Assembly: GCA_022113835.1 (NCBI GenBank)
Contig: JAILWY010000026.1
Location: 516,001-580,000 of the forward strand
DNA: 64,000 nucleotides
DNA from: Atopsyche davidsoni
Taxonomy: Eukaryota > Arthropoda > Insecta > Trichoptera > Hydrobiosidae
Direction of reading: 5' to 3'
In this document: positions 36,701-51,700 of the stretch, in pieces
Layout: the number at the start of each line of letters is the position of its first letter
Numbering within the stretch: the first letter of the stretch is position 1
The notes under the pieces: model-generated
What the model saw: only the letters and a program-made list of their open reading frames with translations
What the model was told of the DNA's origin: nothing
Databases searched by the model: none
Program-made: the position numbers and the translations under genes

Positions 36701-39700
36701 TACAAAAGTATATCTAGTCTAGGCGCACGTCTAGTCTCCAGTCTAATTAAATTTTCGCATTTTCGACTTTAGTGTAACATAGGCTAAAAAAAATAGGCTT
36801 ATACTGGTTTGCTGCTACAAATGATATAAAAGGTCAGTTACACTATAAACGAAAGAGATCCAAATTAAAGTTATTTAAGGTAGACTTTTTTTTATCCTGA
36901 CAATTCCTTTATAGATAATAGAGACTATAATGGTTGTGGTTACAGAGGTCTAATCACCGATTATTGATCAATGAACACTTTTAAGCTCGTAAAAGACAAT
37001 ACTCTCTATAAATTACAACGCAATGAACTTTCCCTCACAGAAATTGTCATAATAAGGATAAATAATTAAAACTTTGAACCCTGTTAAAAAGGATTATTGG
37101 ACAAGCCCCGCTCCCAACTCGACACGTTATGCATAAAAAATCTCGATTTATAAAAAAATAGGTTGTAAACAACTATAAATAAATTTCATTAATAAAGTTA
37201 TATTTTCTTAAATTTTCGCAGTGATTTCACAATTAGTTAACTACATATTTTATTTATTTTTAATTGGTTTGTTTTAAACAATTTATTACAATTCAAGCTT
37301 TTTTTTAAATAAGTTGAATTCAATTGTGAAATAGTTGTTCATAACATTTGCATAATAATATAAAAATAAATATCATATATAGTATACAATATCAAAGTAA
37401 TATAAAAATAAATCCTATGTTGTGTCATTAAAGCAATAATAAATAGTAGTTTGCAGTCCGGAAGCGATCATTTTAGTTTATCTGAAAAATTTATTGCACT
37501 CGTGTATGTAAACCAACCTGCTTAGTGATTTGTAGACTTCTAGAGTTAGTTTTACTCGGCATATCATCGGCCAATCCAGTTCGTGGCACGGCCTATCACA
37601 GCTTTCGAAGTACTCCTCTGCAAAAAATAATAAAAATATATTAGATGCGAAACACTCCACTGCGTCAATCGTAGGAGGAACGCCTATCCTGCAAAATACA
37701 ACTCCATTAAATATCTCCATGGCAAAATATAATTATATACTTCTTCCGAGATCTACCAATCTATATCAATTTAAATAATCCACTCTTCGGTACTTTGTAA
37801 AACCAGTCAAAAGTTAACGATTTCCCTTTTCCGTGTGCTTCCCGAGGCCGAGTCGACTGTCTCGAGAATAGATCAACTCAGTGCTAGAGCATTAGAAACT
37901 ACTTTCAGTAATCGTATCGTTCTCTGTAGTTTGATTAACCCGGTACTTCCGATCAGACTTGATTTCTTTACTGTTGCTCTAATAGTTCGGGACTACAAGC
38001 TGTAGATACACCGCTTTATTGACAACTTACTCATATACAATCTTATTTTACGGGATATTAATGTGTATTATTTTAAATATACATTTAAAAATTACTACTT
38101 TTAAAAATTTCAAATGTACAATAAGGTATTGATATTATTTTTTTAAATTAAATAACCATTTACACCGGGCCATTTAAGGCTTAGACAAGGTTTGATAATT
38201 AAAATGACTGCTTCCATCGTGTTGCCATGCAAAAAGATATAAGTTTTTAAAAAATATTTAACAAGGCTATGCGGTATCACATATTTAGATTATCAAATTA
38301 ACACATTTTACTATTATGAATAATTTTCAGAGGATTTAACTATTGTAAAATGGCCGATTTTACATTCGTTTTTAGCGTATTATAGTAGCCATCGGCCACA
38401 TTACCCGTGCTATAAATATGTATGGAATGGTTCAACTGAGATCGTCGTCACTGCTGTCATGGCAGCCGTTAACAAGCCCAGAAAGCTCACTAGGCGTGTG
38501 TGTGAAACGTGAAATTGTGTACATGAAGATTTTCTAGGGCAGTTCTTTGTTTCTTTTATGCTTCCTACACTTGCCGTAACGCTTAATTTATAAATCCTAC
38601 ATCAGAAGTGTGTTTGTTACATCCATTCTTAAAATAAATAGATAACATGGTTTCTTATTCTCTTTACCTATGATTTAAACCTGAAGCTCCATAGAATTAA
38701 GTAACTTAGGATAAAATGATGCAGTTTTTTATAATACGAAATAATTAATTATATTTACATATACCATGTGACAATATTATTTCTGTTAAAAATACATACT
38801 TTTGTATTTAATTTTGCTTAGATTATAAGTCGACAAGAAATAGATTAACCAATTGCCACTACAATAGTACATTCAATATTTTAAAAAAACCGGTTTGCAA
38901 GAAACCAAAATAAACATAAATATTTATGGAGTTAACGTGATACATTTGCCTGCTGTCTGGCGGCCGCGCCACTCGGCCAGCCGATATGGAACGAGTTTCC
39001 GACTATTCGTCACTTTCATTTTTTTCTCACTGACTACAACTATCGCTAAAAAGCTGCTAACAATAATCTCAAATTCCGGTCCGTGAGTGACCCGAGCTAA
39101 CGAGCTACGGATCATTAATTAATTGTAAGCTTACCATTTCCTATTTCTGACCTAGTTCAATGGAACCTTCGAAGAGCGAAAAAAACTCTCACCATCGGTG
39201 GAAAGCAGTGGTCTCTGACAATTCCGTTTATTACCATTTGAATCGTAGGTTTATCACTGGTTTCTTTTTTAATTCGAATCTGTCTTGCTAAAGATAACAT
39301 TAAGATTGAGTGCAGACAAATTACCATTCGTATTGAAAGAGGAAAACGTGCAATTCAATTCATTTAAAAAATACTTTTTCTGAAAACTTATTCTAGCCGT
39401 ATTTTTGTATTTGTTTCAAATGTTAAAATATATTTAATCTCATACAAAATGAATTAATCAGTTGGTTATGTATACCAGTTCACATGGATGTATATTGTTT
39501 TTAATTGATTTCAATAAAAATATATTATATTTAAATCAAAATCAGCTGGAGCTCCGTGGTTCATTTCAGCATTACTTACTGAACCGTCAATTCTCTACCA
39601 GAACCTTAACATGCTGAGTTATAAAACTACAAAGAATATCTGAGCTGCTCTACCTGAGGATAGGCATAGCAGGGAATAGAGCAGGGAATATGTAAAATAA

Positions 39701-42700
39701 ATAGACGGTCCATCACAGACCTAGGCAATATTTTATCTAAGATGTATAACGCGAAACACAAAGAGATTATAAATGGTATCCTTATTATTGAATCTTACAC
39801 TTGAAAGAGAATCACATTAAATTTATAATTTTGAAGTTTTTTGCACTCACTGTTAAAGAAAATATAACTAAGCGCTAAGACACGTCGAATTAAGATTAAC
39901 TGACCGATACTTCAGCTATCTGTATTGAAAACATTATCAATGAAAAACTTCGATGAAATTATTTTATATATTTGGAATTATTTTTGGAATCGAGCGTACA
40001 TACTTGTAACAGTTCCACGAGCATCAATAATACAACAAGATAATTATAAATATTAAGAGATTTGTTTCCAAAAGGTCAGAATGTGACATGCACGTTTGCA
40101 TGCATGAGCCTAGCTTTTCTCTAGCTGCAATTATCTACTGATAAAAACCATGTAATTTCACATTTTTCTTGTGATATACATCAGGATTTTATTTGCTGAA
40201 GAATGTAAGTTTTATGCACTCATTACTATGGAAAAGTTACTAATGACTCTGTGCATCGGCTCGGAATGGAGATAAGGCGGTATTTTTTCTCCGCGAGATG
40301 ACGAGGTGTCGCCTAAAGTACCGCGTCATTTCACGAAGCGGAAACATAGTTTAGGCCGAGCGATAAAATTCAATTCAAATACAATAATACAATAACTGAT
40401 AACTCGTTTGCGACAATCACCGCTCATTTTAAATAATGAAAAATTCAGAGAAATGAAACCACGGGATAAATTTATAACTATAATACAGTTTCAAGCAATA
40501 AAACCCAGTTTCCCGAATCCTTCTAATGTTGTATTTGCTTACGTTTAAGTGTTAACGCTCATGGCAGATCATGATAGTGTTATTATAAGCGTGCTAAAAT
40601 AATTTTTAATAGTAAAAATATACAAAGACTTTTCTCGTTTTAGTTATTTAAGCTGCGGCTAAATAAGTTTTACCTATAAAGGTAAAACTTATTTACTTCT
40701 CGCGGGATAACCCGCGAGAGAAACATCCAAGCTCTAGTAATCTGAAACCGGAGAGTAGCAAGCAAGCGCAGGATGATAAGCAAAGAATCGCTGCTTTGCC
40801 CAGTTTCATTTGTCTCCGAAATTCGCATAGTCACATGAAGCCTAAATAAGAAAGGTAGATTAAAGAGTTTTCATTTTTTTGCACCTAGACAATTTGTAAT
40901 CCAACAGAATAAAACAGTCTAAATTTCTTTTTCTCCTCAAATTAGAACCCGAAAGATCTCTTTATAGCCACACAGCCGCGCCGATTGATGAATTAAATAC
41001 TAATTAGAAGTGGGTGTTGACAAAACTTCCTTTAAACTTGTCCCTTAGAGTATTTAATATATAGTTCCAATGAACACGACTACAACTCCGATCCTTACGT
41101 TTATTATTTTTCAAAGGTAGCCGGTTGGACTGCGCACCGACTTGGTGAAGCTTTCTCATCTGCTTTTATAGTTAGATAATAAAAGCAAAAATGAACTACT
41201 CTCCGTACCACCTCTGATTCCTCTCGGTTTGCAACAATGGAAGTGATCAATTGTGTATTACAAATATCTGACTACATTTCGATTCGCACTATAAATACAC
41301 AATTGATGTAATAATAATAACGCACACATAATTATCATTTCTCTTTATTGTATTTCTTGGCTTAGAAAGTGGTAATAAATTAAAATGAATTTTATTAGAG
41401 AAAATCGTAAATAAATGTTACAGCATCCGTATTCTTTGAATGGTTTATAATAAATATCTATATTTTATCTTTTTCAAAATAATAGGCTTACCGATTGATT
41501 TAGCATAAGCAACAAAATCTACCACAAACCGAATACACCGGCAATAAAATCCACCACCTTGTTTGTGTTCTCCGCAATCTCATCTTGTGATCAATTTCGT
41601 CGATCAAGTTGCAATTCATAATTTAGTATTTATATTCAATATTTTGGTGTAATTCCACTTTGTTATTTTGAATAAAATACTTTCGCGATTTTTCCACGTG
41701 TTTAATTTTATTCATAACCATTCATTTCGCTAATGCATTATCAAACGAAGAGAGGATTTGTAAATAACATGTAAGCAAGTGAACCATTGTTAAAGGAAGA
41801 GGTATCAGTTGTCAGAGAGAGATGTTAAGCTTGTCAAGTGGTAATTTAAGAGGAGTAATTTAAATTTAATTTTCTGACTAATCGGGAATTCTATATAATT
41901 GCTATTTTTAAAAACGATTCTACACAAAACAAATGATTTTATTAGTGATAATTTATTAGTAAGTTTATTATTAAGTTGTAGTTTTTGGTGTGTAGTGTCT
42001 CTGAACATCGATACGACTTGAATCAGAACACCAATCCCTATATAATAACCCCGCTCTATCCATTCTGTTGCTAATGCATGGCTGCTACTATGTACCCTGA
42101 GCGTGTGTATAGGATCGGTAATGGAGTAGTGGACTTGAAACGATCGTGGAGGGATGTGCTCTGGAAGAACCTTGTCTTGGTGGGAGGGGGGGGGAGGCTT
42201 CTGATATTGTTTTTATTGCTTGCTGCAGAAGGAGTATCAGATATAAACGCCAGAGCTTTGTAAGGAAAGTGTAAATAATAATGCTATCGGGCAGCAGCAA
42301 TACACATACTTTTCTTTCCAATATAAAACTGCGGGGTAGAAGAACCCGGGGACCCATTACACTATTTTCCCCTTAAAAAACTATGAACACTGACTCAGCA
42401 TGAGTATATGCTCAGTGAAACAGTCGTCAACCTCCTCTAAGGAGAGGCACTTGATGAAGAAGAGATAATACACCGGAATATTTGCCTAATGACCAGCTCA
42501 TTTTCAACAAGTCTCCCCTATTATTTCCTATTGTTGAATTCGAGCATTAAAAAACCATTTACTGCGCATCAACCTTCATTACAGGTAAATACACAACAGG
42601 ATTACACCTAACAGAGGAGAATTGCTGAGGCGGGGGCGAGGCGGAGTTTGTGTAACTCAGTAGAAACTCGGAGATGCTAAATGCTCTTATCGACGAAGCG

Positions 42701-45700
42701 AAGCGGCAGACAAATAACCCGCGCGGTTAAGCCAGTCACGTTAATTTACTTAAATATTTACGTAACTCTCTTTTCAATCTTTCCATCGGTGTTTACATCA
42801 ATTTGCAGTTACGTTTGATTTCTTATTAACAAACAAAACCTGAGTGGCCGACGACTGTTGTCCGTTTGTTTACTTAAACTTAGAAACGTCCTCGCTCTCC
42901 TCATTCTGTTGCCTGTGAATGGCTGCCATTCTGTACCCTGAGGTGTGTAAAGGATTGGTAATGGAGAAGTGGACCTTGTACCTTGTCGAGGTGGGAGGGC
43001 TCCTACTATTGTTTCTGTAGCTTGCTGCGGAAGGAGTATCAGATCTAAACGCCAGAGCTTTGGAAGAAAAAGATTATATAATAATGCTATTGATCAGCAG
43101 CAATACGCAGACTTTTCCTTCGGATATAAAACTGCGGTGTAGAAGGACCCGGGGACTCACTACACTATTTTTCCCTAAGAAAACTATATAGTATATGCTC
43201 AGTGAAATGGTCCTCCTCTGAGGAGAGGAACTTGAAGAAAAAGAAACATCCATATCAAATACTAACGAAATGGTAACTCAAATTCAATTATTCTGATAAA
43301 TGTCAAACAGTTTCGATTGAAAACTTATTTAGAGTCATTAAAACGAATGCTGCCACTTGATAGCACGAAATGTTTCCAAATAAGAATAATCCGATTGCTA
43401 GGATATTACGATACTTTTTGTTTGTGAGTGTTTGTGCCTTTTAAGGGCTCCATCGAATTTATAAATCTATAAAGTAGTACACACTAAAGCGGTCTTTCGT
43501 GGATGTGAAGACTAAACGTGAATATGTTCAAATCTTTTACAATACAGTTTAGGTTGTTGATAACTTACTCTCTTGGTCTATTTTAAAAACGAACATCAAC
43601 CGATCGATGCAGTCACAAAGATAGTAAATATCAATCGATTTAGTTTTTAACGACTGCTTGGCAAGATTAGAAATTTGCATAAAATATACAAAGTTAAAAC
43701 AATTCTAAACTCAACGTTTTCTATAAAATACTGATACTGAGATTACTTATTATAATAAACGTTACTATAAAGTAAAGTTTTATTTTAACACAATCGTAAA
43801 AAAGGCAACAATTTAATTTTCCGTATATTATCGTTCGTATATTTTTACTCTTTTGGGTGTGGTATCGTGCCGCTATACCTATCATTGTCGATCGATGATG
43901 TCAAAAAAATATATTTACACATATAATCAGCGGTCACATCGAAAACGTGTCTTTAAATTTTTGTTACATATTACAACGCAAAATAAAAGACTTCCGTGTG
44001 CTCTTTTTGTTACATAATCGAACACCACTCACACTGCGGCTACACCGTGGCACCATTTAAGAGAAAACCAACGTGACCTGTATATCCAAAAAACCTGTTG
44101 TCCTAACAATTGCAAAACATCCCAAGATCGCGTTTACTGCGTGGCGCCTTGCGCAACCGCCGCGGGCGCTCTCCCCTCCCGGCCGACTATCATTTTTTTT
44201 TAAAATATGAAATATTATAAATAATTTTGTAAAAGAATTTAATTTTGACCCTTTCGTGACAAAAGTATACCAGGATTTTTTTTTTAAATATCTATTAAAT
44301 ATCTTGATAAATAATAATAATGCGTGACTTGCCTTTCATATATTTGAAAAAGTTTCATTCTACGCTTAAATATTTTTATTGATATTAATTATTAAATGCA
44401 ATGCAAATCCGGTTCAAAAATATTTTTTTTATACTCAATTTATACGTGTAAACTGGTGTAAACTTGTATTTCTATAAAAAGAATATCCTGACACACAATC
44501 ATTAAGCAGATCAAATTTCACCAACCCCGACTAAATTATTACATTTGATGAATATTTTATCGATAATGATGTGATGATTATGTTTGGTAAATTTATATTT
44601 AGCTAATTGTTTATATTATTTTCGTTTGGAAAATATTTAAGTCTTTATTATTTATAAGAATACATAAATGGCTTTGTCAGGAGAAAGTCAATAAATCCAC
44701 CGAGTCTCCTGAGCCTTTTGGTCTTTAGCTCGCGAATAAAAACTATTCCTTGTTACTTGAATCAGTGAGAAAACCGTGGCTCAATTACTAGGTTGAGCTC
44801 GATGATTTCAAATATACCTAATTATTTTAATATTTTAATTTATTATCAAATTAATAATGATCAAGCTGAGTAGTTTCATAATGCCATCGTGAACGGTTGG
44901 CGAAACCGGTCTCCAATAAAATTTAATTATCTATTTATTTCATATGTATCTGATCAGATATGCTACACCCGCGCTCTATTTGCGAGATACAGCAATGTCA
45001 CCAGCTTTGCATTGCCAGAACAAAGATATTTCATTCTTTTTATCAGAATCCTGGTTCAAAATTAGACGATTAATTTTATTTGCCAAGGTTTGATAAAAAT
45101 GACAACTTATCGGAAATAAAACTAATGTAATTGTTCACAGCCCGCCTCGTTCTCGCCACTTTGAAATCCTCTCCGTTAAAACCTACGGTACTTTCTAGCA
45201 TTTTTGAGTATTGCACAGTTGACAGTCGTGATGGTTGGTCAACTCATACGAGCCGATCATTTACTTTGGCTAAAAATATGGTAGCCTGGGTCTTTCCGAG
45301 AACTCATGCAAGAGTAAAAACTTTCAATCAAACATTTACAATAAAGTAAATGTTCTGTTTTGTAATAGAGAAATCGAGCCACCGCGGAGCTAGATGAGTT
45401 GCTCTTTGCGTCTACTGTAACTGCAACAGCACGGTGAGAGCCCTTTCAGTTTTCATCTCTCAATTTGTAAAGGCTCTTTGCAATTCGCCATGCAATTACG
45501 GCGCGCTCGGTGATGCCATAGGAAGGGGGGGGGGGGGGCAGCCGCAGACGAGTACTCGCACAAATCTGAAGAAGCCTACACGCGATGCTACAAAATCGGC
45601 AACCGAACATTAGAGAACGCTTTTGGCTAGTTGCCGTTCGGCTGTCGATTATCTATCAACGTGTGTAACCAGCGTAACTCATCATTTCATCGACAGAGAA

Positions 45701-48700
45701 GGCTCCGAAGATAGCTCGAGTCGAGCCACTGCGCGTGTAGTGCTTTTGCTAGTGACGTCATAACTTTATTCAATGATCATCCTTATTTTCAGTGTAAAAC
45801 GAAGATATCTTTTAAAACAAGTTATAATTGTCATATGGCATAATATGGACATATAATATATGTAGCATCAGGTGATTTTGAAAAATCTTATTTTTGTAAA
45901 TAAAAGTAAAATAATACTATTGGAAATTTTTTTTTTTTTTAAATAAAATTTTTATTTTTCTAAAATCTAAATATTCCACCATTCATAAAACAATGGTTTT
46001 AAATATTGGGGTATCTCATAATATATTTGATATTTTTAACAGAAAGTATTTGGTGGTATTCCAATGTAATCTTTTAGTAAGTGCCCTGGCTGAAGATGTC
46101 AACCAAGCGTTTTGGTGAATTTGGAAGCATCAAATGAAAACAAGTCGGTATAACGGAATAACACTAAACATTTTTTACTAAAAAAGTATTCCATAACATA
46201 CAGAACTAGCTCGATATTTTTTATCCGTATCGATTTATTTGTACCAATTTATTAGTGCGATACGAAACCGAATTTAAAATGGCAATGAATGTTAAATAAT
46301 AAAGTGATGTTAAGTATAACGCAGTAGCGTTCGATTATGATTATCAATATATATACCAAAAGTCTAAAACACAGTTTTTATATCAATAAAATAATTAATC
46401 AAAGTTATCAACTTAACTGCACTTAAGAATGACAGTTTATTGTTACGATGCCATACTTAAAAAAGAACTATAGCGAGAAACTAAGTGCACATGAAATTTT
46501 TGAGTGATAAATGATATAGATTTATTTTTAAATAAATATTGTCTCTTTATTTTACTACTCTATAAATTGTCCCTATTAACAAAAACCAGAAGCTGTATCG
46601 ATATTGTGCCTCTGGCAAATATATTTGAATCGTACCCAAAACACTAGCGAGCACGGTATCAACTCTATGCAACTGATAATAAATTTACCACTTCTGGTGA
46701 TATCAGTAATAAATTAAGAAAAAAGCAGTTTAAATAAATTAGTGAAAAGTTTATGTTTCTGTCATCGGACTATTAAGCACTCAGACTTTTCAATAAATGT
46801 AACCGGTAGTTTAGTTGTCCTTGACGTCAATTTGGGTGATTTAGAAGGCTAGAATTTGGCACGCACAAAATCTTGACCTATCCTATCTGAAAGTTACTGC
46901 CGGAATAGCGTCGTAATATTTTCAGTAACACCAAGTATTTATTCAATGTGTTACAAACAAATCCTTTATTAAGTAAACGAACCTTTTTCAAAAATGTATT
47001 AAAAAATGCGTGTTAAATTGATGCATGGAATGGTTGAACTGTGATTTTGGACACTGAGGAAGGATAAAAACGAGCGAGAATGCGCAGAAAGATACTGCAC
47101 TTGCAAAACGTATGGTCACCGTAGTTATCGATCGACATGAATCTGAATACGCGATAATGTAACTTTCCCGTGTTACTTTGAATAATTAGTCTGGTAAGTG
47201 CGCGTAAAACTGGAATGGCGAAGTGATTACAAAAATACACAGCAGCACCTGTAGAACGCTCCGTGCTGCAGGTGAAAACGGAAAATATTGAACTCAATAT
47301 GGCTAGCGACATTTTGTTCATTAACTTCCATTTGATTGTACTAGTAACTTCACCAAAGATTTATAATGTTGAAAATAGCTTATAATTAAACTGCAATGTT
47401 AATTTAATATTTCTATAATTTTTTTACTCTAGATTTCAAGATGAAATGATGACTATACTTGATAAATATTGACAAGAAATATTTTTTTTTCTTCTGTTTT
47501 CTTCGATTCCAGAAAAAAACTGTTTGCATTATTTTCAAAAGGGAGCAGCGTTATGCCGGGCGTACGTTCGACGTATGCGATAAACGTATTTCTGGTTCAG
47601 AGATCATCATCTGCGTGCCGACGTGTATAATTTTCGAAAATTATATATTTTGTGTAAAGTGTAATAACTATGATACTGAGCACCGTTTACACTATCTTAT
47701 TATGTAGTTAGTTCTACAAATAGCGTTACACATAATTATATTTATATGCGTATAAAAATATCTATCACTAACTTTCGCTCCAGTTTACTATATTTCAAAC
47801 CCGGCGTGCAGAAATATTAAATATGCATTTTGTGCCTTAGAACCATTCCTTCCTAACTTTTTACAATGAAAAAAAAACCCTTTAAAAATAATATCATAAA
47901 GTATCCATAATTAATTTAAACAATATAAAAATAAGATCACGAACCAGTAGTTCGAAAATACAGATAAAATAGACAACAATATTTTGTATATGCGTTTTGC
48001 AAGCAGAAATTTCTCTTAAATATTCAGTTTATGCAGATATTAAATTTAATAAATTACCACAGGAACCGTCGAAGCATTTTGTTGGAGGTTCTATAGGATG
48101 GAAAAGTAATGAATACCTTGGTGATAAAGGTAGTAGTAGTCTCGTAAAGTACTTGTACGTAATAGAGTATAACAAAATTAATATATTCATAATTAATAAT
48201 TCGTATGATCACTTTAGTCGATTTCAACTTTGCAGAAGGCAATAAACTTAAATAAAAATCGTTAACCGCCCAACGCTCGCGTCAGAAACGTTGTTTTTTT
48301 TCGAGTTATCAAACTTCTCCGCGCGATTGGTTATGTTTTTTTTATATTATTGTCGGAAGTGAGTATTGTGAGTAACGGTCAAGTGAACGGCATACTTATG
48401 TGACATGATGTAATCGAGTTATCCATGCATTATGATACAATACTTACACTTTCAATATCATTACGCCATCGAATAAAAAAACGTTATTAATACACTTTTT
48501 TCAGTTAAGTATTAGGTAGACGCTCTCTTTTAATATGAATAACTCAATAGCAGAGCTTGTAACCACGAGAGACAACGTGATTTAATTTTCGAGGCGTGAC
48601 TTTATCAACGTCGATCCATAATACTTGGAGACAAAGGATCTGAAATCCTCTTATTTTTTGTAGATCACAGCATCACTATAATCTCAAGTTAATACGTTGG

Positions 48701-51700
48701 AAATGTTTTTCATTTTTGTTTATAAATATTAAAAAAGCAAAACCAAAAAAAATCATATAAGTGTCCCAATACTCACGCAATATTTGAATTTTTCGCCTTT
48801 TGTGCTGCTGTTAAATTAAAAATTGTGCGCGACACGAAAGAAACGCCAGAGATTTGAAAGGAAATGATTATATAATCATATTATTGGGCACCAGCAATAC
48901 GCAGATTATTCCTTCCAATATAAAACTGCGGTATAGAAGAACCCGGGGACCAGAGTTACAGTTAATGGCACTCGCTATCGCGACATGATAATCCAGTTTT
49001 TTGTGCCTAAATTGCAAGATATGGAAGTGGACGTCGTGTGGTTTCATCATGACTGTGCCCCATGTCTTACAGCCAAACAAACATTTCAACTACTGCACGA
49101 GTCATTTCCTGGTCGAGTAGTTTCCTGTTTTGGTGATCAGAATTGGCCGCCCAGATCATGCCATTTAACGCCTTTAGACTTTTTCATTTGGGATTTTTTG
49201 AAGTCAAAGGTTTATGTCAACAAGCCCACGACCATCCACGCCTTGAAAGAGGAAACTTAGTACCATTTCAACAAAATTCAGCCACATGTATGCTAAACGA
49301 TTTCAACGTTTTAAAGAAATAGTACGTACGTACCAGCAAAGCTTTGGAGGCTTTTTACCCGATATGCTATTCTATATATAATCATATACTGTATATTTAA
49401 CTTTTTACAATTTTGAATTATAAACCTGTGATTTCCATTTAAATTACTTCTTACGTGAATTTTGGGACAGCTTTACTAATAAGGTAATATAAAAACTAAT
49501 AAAATTTAAAAAACGAGTCAAATCGTCAGAAGGAAAGGTTTTTTACGATTTTCATAGGGCTGAAACAAAATTAATATACTTTCATTTAGATTAGATTAAA
49601 TCAGGACAAAAATACTTCATCGAGTCTAAGACTTTACGATAATTTATAATATTTATAAAGTATACAACAGTCATGTCAAAGATACGGCCCGCGATCGCAA
49701 TGTGTCACAGAAAGAAGAATCATGTTTTTTAGAGCTTTTAGACTTATTTTATTTGAATCTGGTCCGCCTACACATAATAAATTTAATATATGGCCTTCTG
49801 CAAAATTGAGTTTGAAACCTCTGGTATACAATCTTCTAATTTGATCTAAATATGATTTAATAAATATAAAATAATTGTGTATAATATTTACATGAATTGA
49901 GTATATCAAATCGGCATGACAAGCGGTCTATTATCAGCCATTATATTAATTGTCTTTGTAAACGGATGTTTCAGATTTTAGATACAGCGATTTTCCAGCA
50001 GTTTTCGTCTTTTAAATATAAACTCGTGTATTTAATTTTAATACACAAGCTTTAAAAAAACACTTCATTATCGTACAGCGACGCAAATGTAGCAATTTAC
50101 TGGAACCGGCGGACGGTATCCAAAGACGCGCAACGAGTGTGGTGAGCGATGCAGTTATCACATCGAATGCAAGAAATTAGAATACTGAAGTCTGCTTTAC
50201 TATTTTTCAGAAGATTTATTATTCTTTTCGTTTGCGAAAAACGATATCTACGCTTTCTAACTACCAAGGTATCGAATCTTACGGTCTTGGAACGGAAAGT
50301 CTTAAATATTGCATCAATAATCTGAAACAGGGTTTATTTAGCAATTTATCTCCTGAAATATTTACCGAATATCTTCCAAAATAATATAAACATGAACTTA
50401 TTCACACGTCCGCGGGATCGTTTTTCGCGTTTCCCGACTCTCACTTGCGGGTTGCTTGGCTAGGGTTGAGTAAGCTTGGGTTACGGAGTCCACGGCGAAC
50501 AAACGAAATTTAATTAGCTATTCAAATGCAACGAATTTAATTAGGAAATATTTCCCGAAAAACAGTAAATAATCTGAACTTATCGACTGCTTCGTTGGGT
50601 CTATTATTTTGACTCGGCGCTGGTCAGGCGGGTTAGAAGATCGCCGCGAGGGGAGCAGACGCCTTCGACTGGGAAGTGGATACGCTCCGTCTGATAGTTT
50701 GTGTCGAGTGGGTGTAGACAGGAAGACCTCAATTAAAACTGCACTAGCATCTCACGACGAGACACAAAGGAAAATGACAAAATTGAGTTCTCGTCTGGTT
50801 GAAATGGATAGTTATTGCTTAAACACAGCTTCGGTGAGGTTCTAGTCTGTTGCGAAATAAAACACACAATCTGCATTCCATTGTTGTCGCAAGACAATAC
50901 GCCGAAATGCCCGATATGTATTATAATTACTTCCGCCGTGTAATAGATATTGCCAGTGTCTCTTCTAGCTATTGTCAATGCGTATAAATAGTGCTTTTTG
51001 GAGTCTAATTGAAACTTCTGCCTCTTGAACACGATGAATCGACGAAAACCGTCATCACAAAATGATGAGGTTTTTTTTATTATTCAAAACGTGTTCCGAT
51101 GTCAACAAAACGTGTCAATTAGTTTAACGAGTTTTGATGAATTATATGTAAAACTGAGTCACCGGTAACTTATTTAGACACTAGGTGACAAAGAATATAC
51201 TTTTGAACCCTGATTATTTTTTATTTTTTATTTTGAATTTCATAAGAAATCGTAAGCCGCCTTTCAAACTATTTAGACTTTTATATTGCATAGCTCTCTG
51301 TTTCTATAGCAATTTATAGGTTTTGAAGTAAAAGTCCATATGTTTTGAGATGATATGCTGTCGAAAAAAATATCATTGATTAATTAATAAGCGTTCTTTT
51401 GCAAAAATGCACACTCAGCATTATCGAGGTATCCGCGTAGCGTCAGACAGAGGAGCTGGGACACCGCGTTTCCGTGTACGGTACGCTGTACGGGGAATCA
51501 ATCGGCAGCCGGAGATTGAAAAAAACGGCAACTCATATCTGAACCGGCAGCAAACGCGTGCTAAAAGAAGCTCGGAAAAAATTAAGGCAAAAACTCTCTC
51601 GATAATTTTACACAGCACCCTCAACAACAAAAAAACACATCAACATACAAAACTAAGCTGCCTTCTTGCATTACGCTGCCGATGAATTCAAAGGTTATTT

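Larger units (their letters stand above)
32657..37517 (-). other. MCORP-like gene, intron 2 (4.9 kb)
   Basis: Donor GTTGGT, acceptor AATAG. It contains an (AT)n microsatellite, a B-box relic at 34.19 kb and a Tc1-like transposase relic at 34.96-36.01 kb. Nothing else is recognised. Confidence 0.75.
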
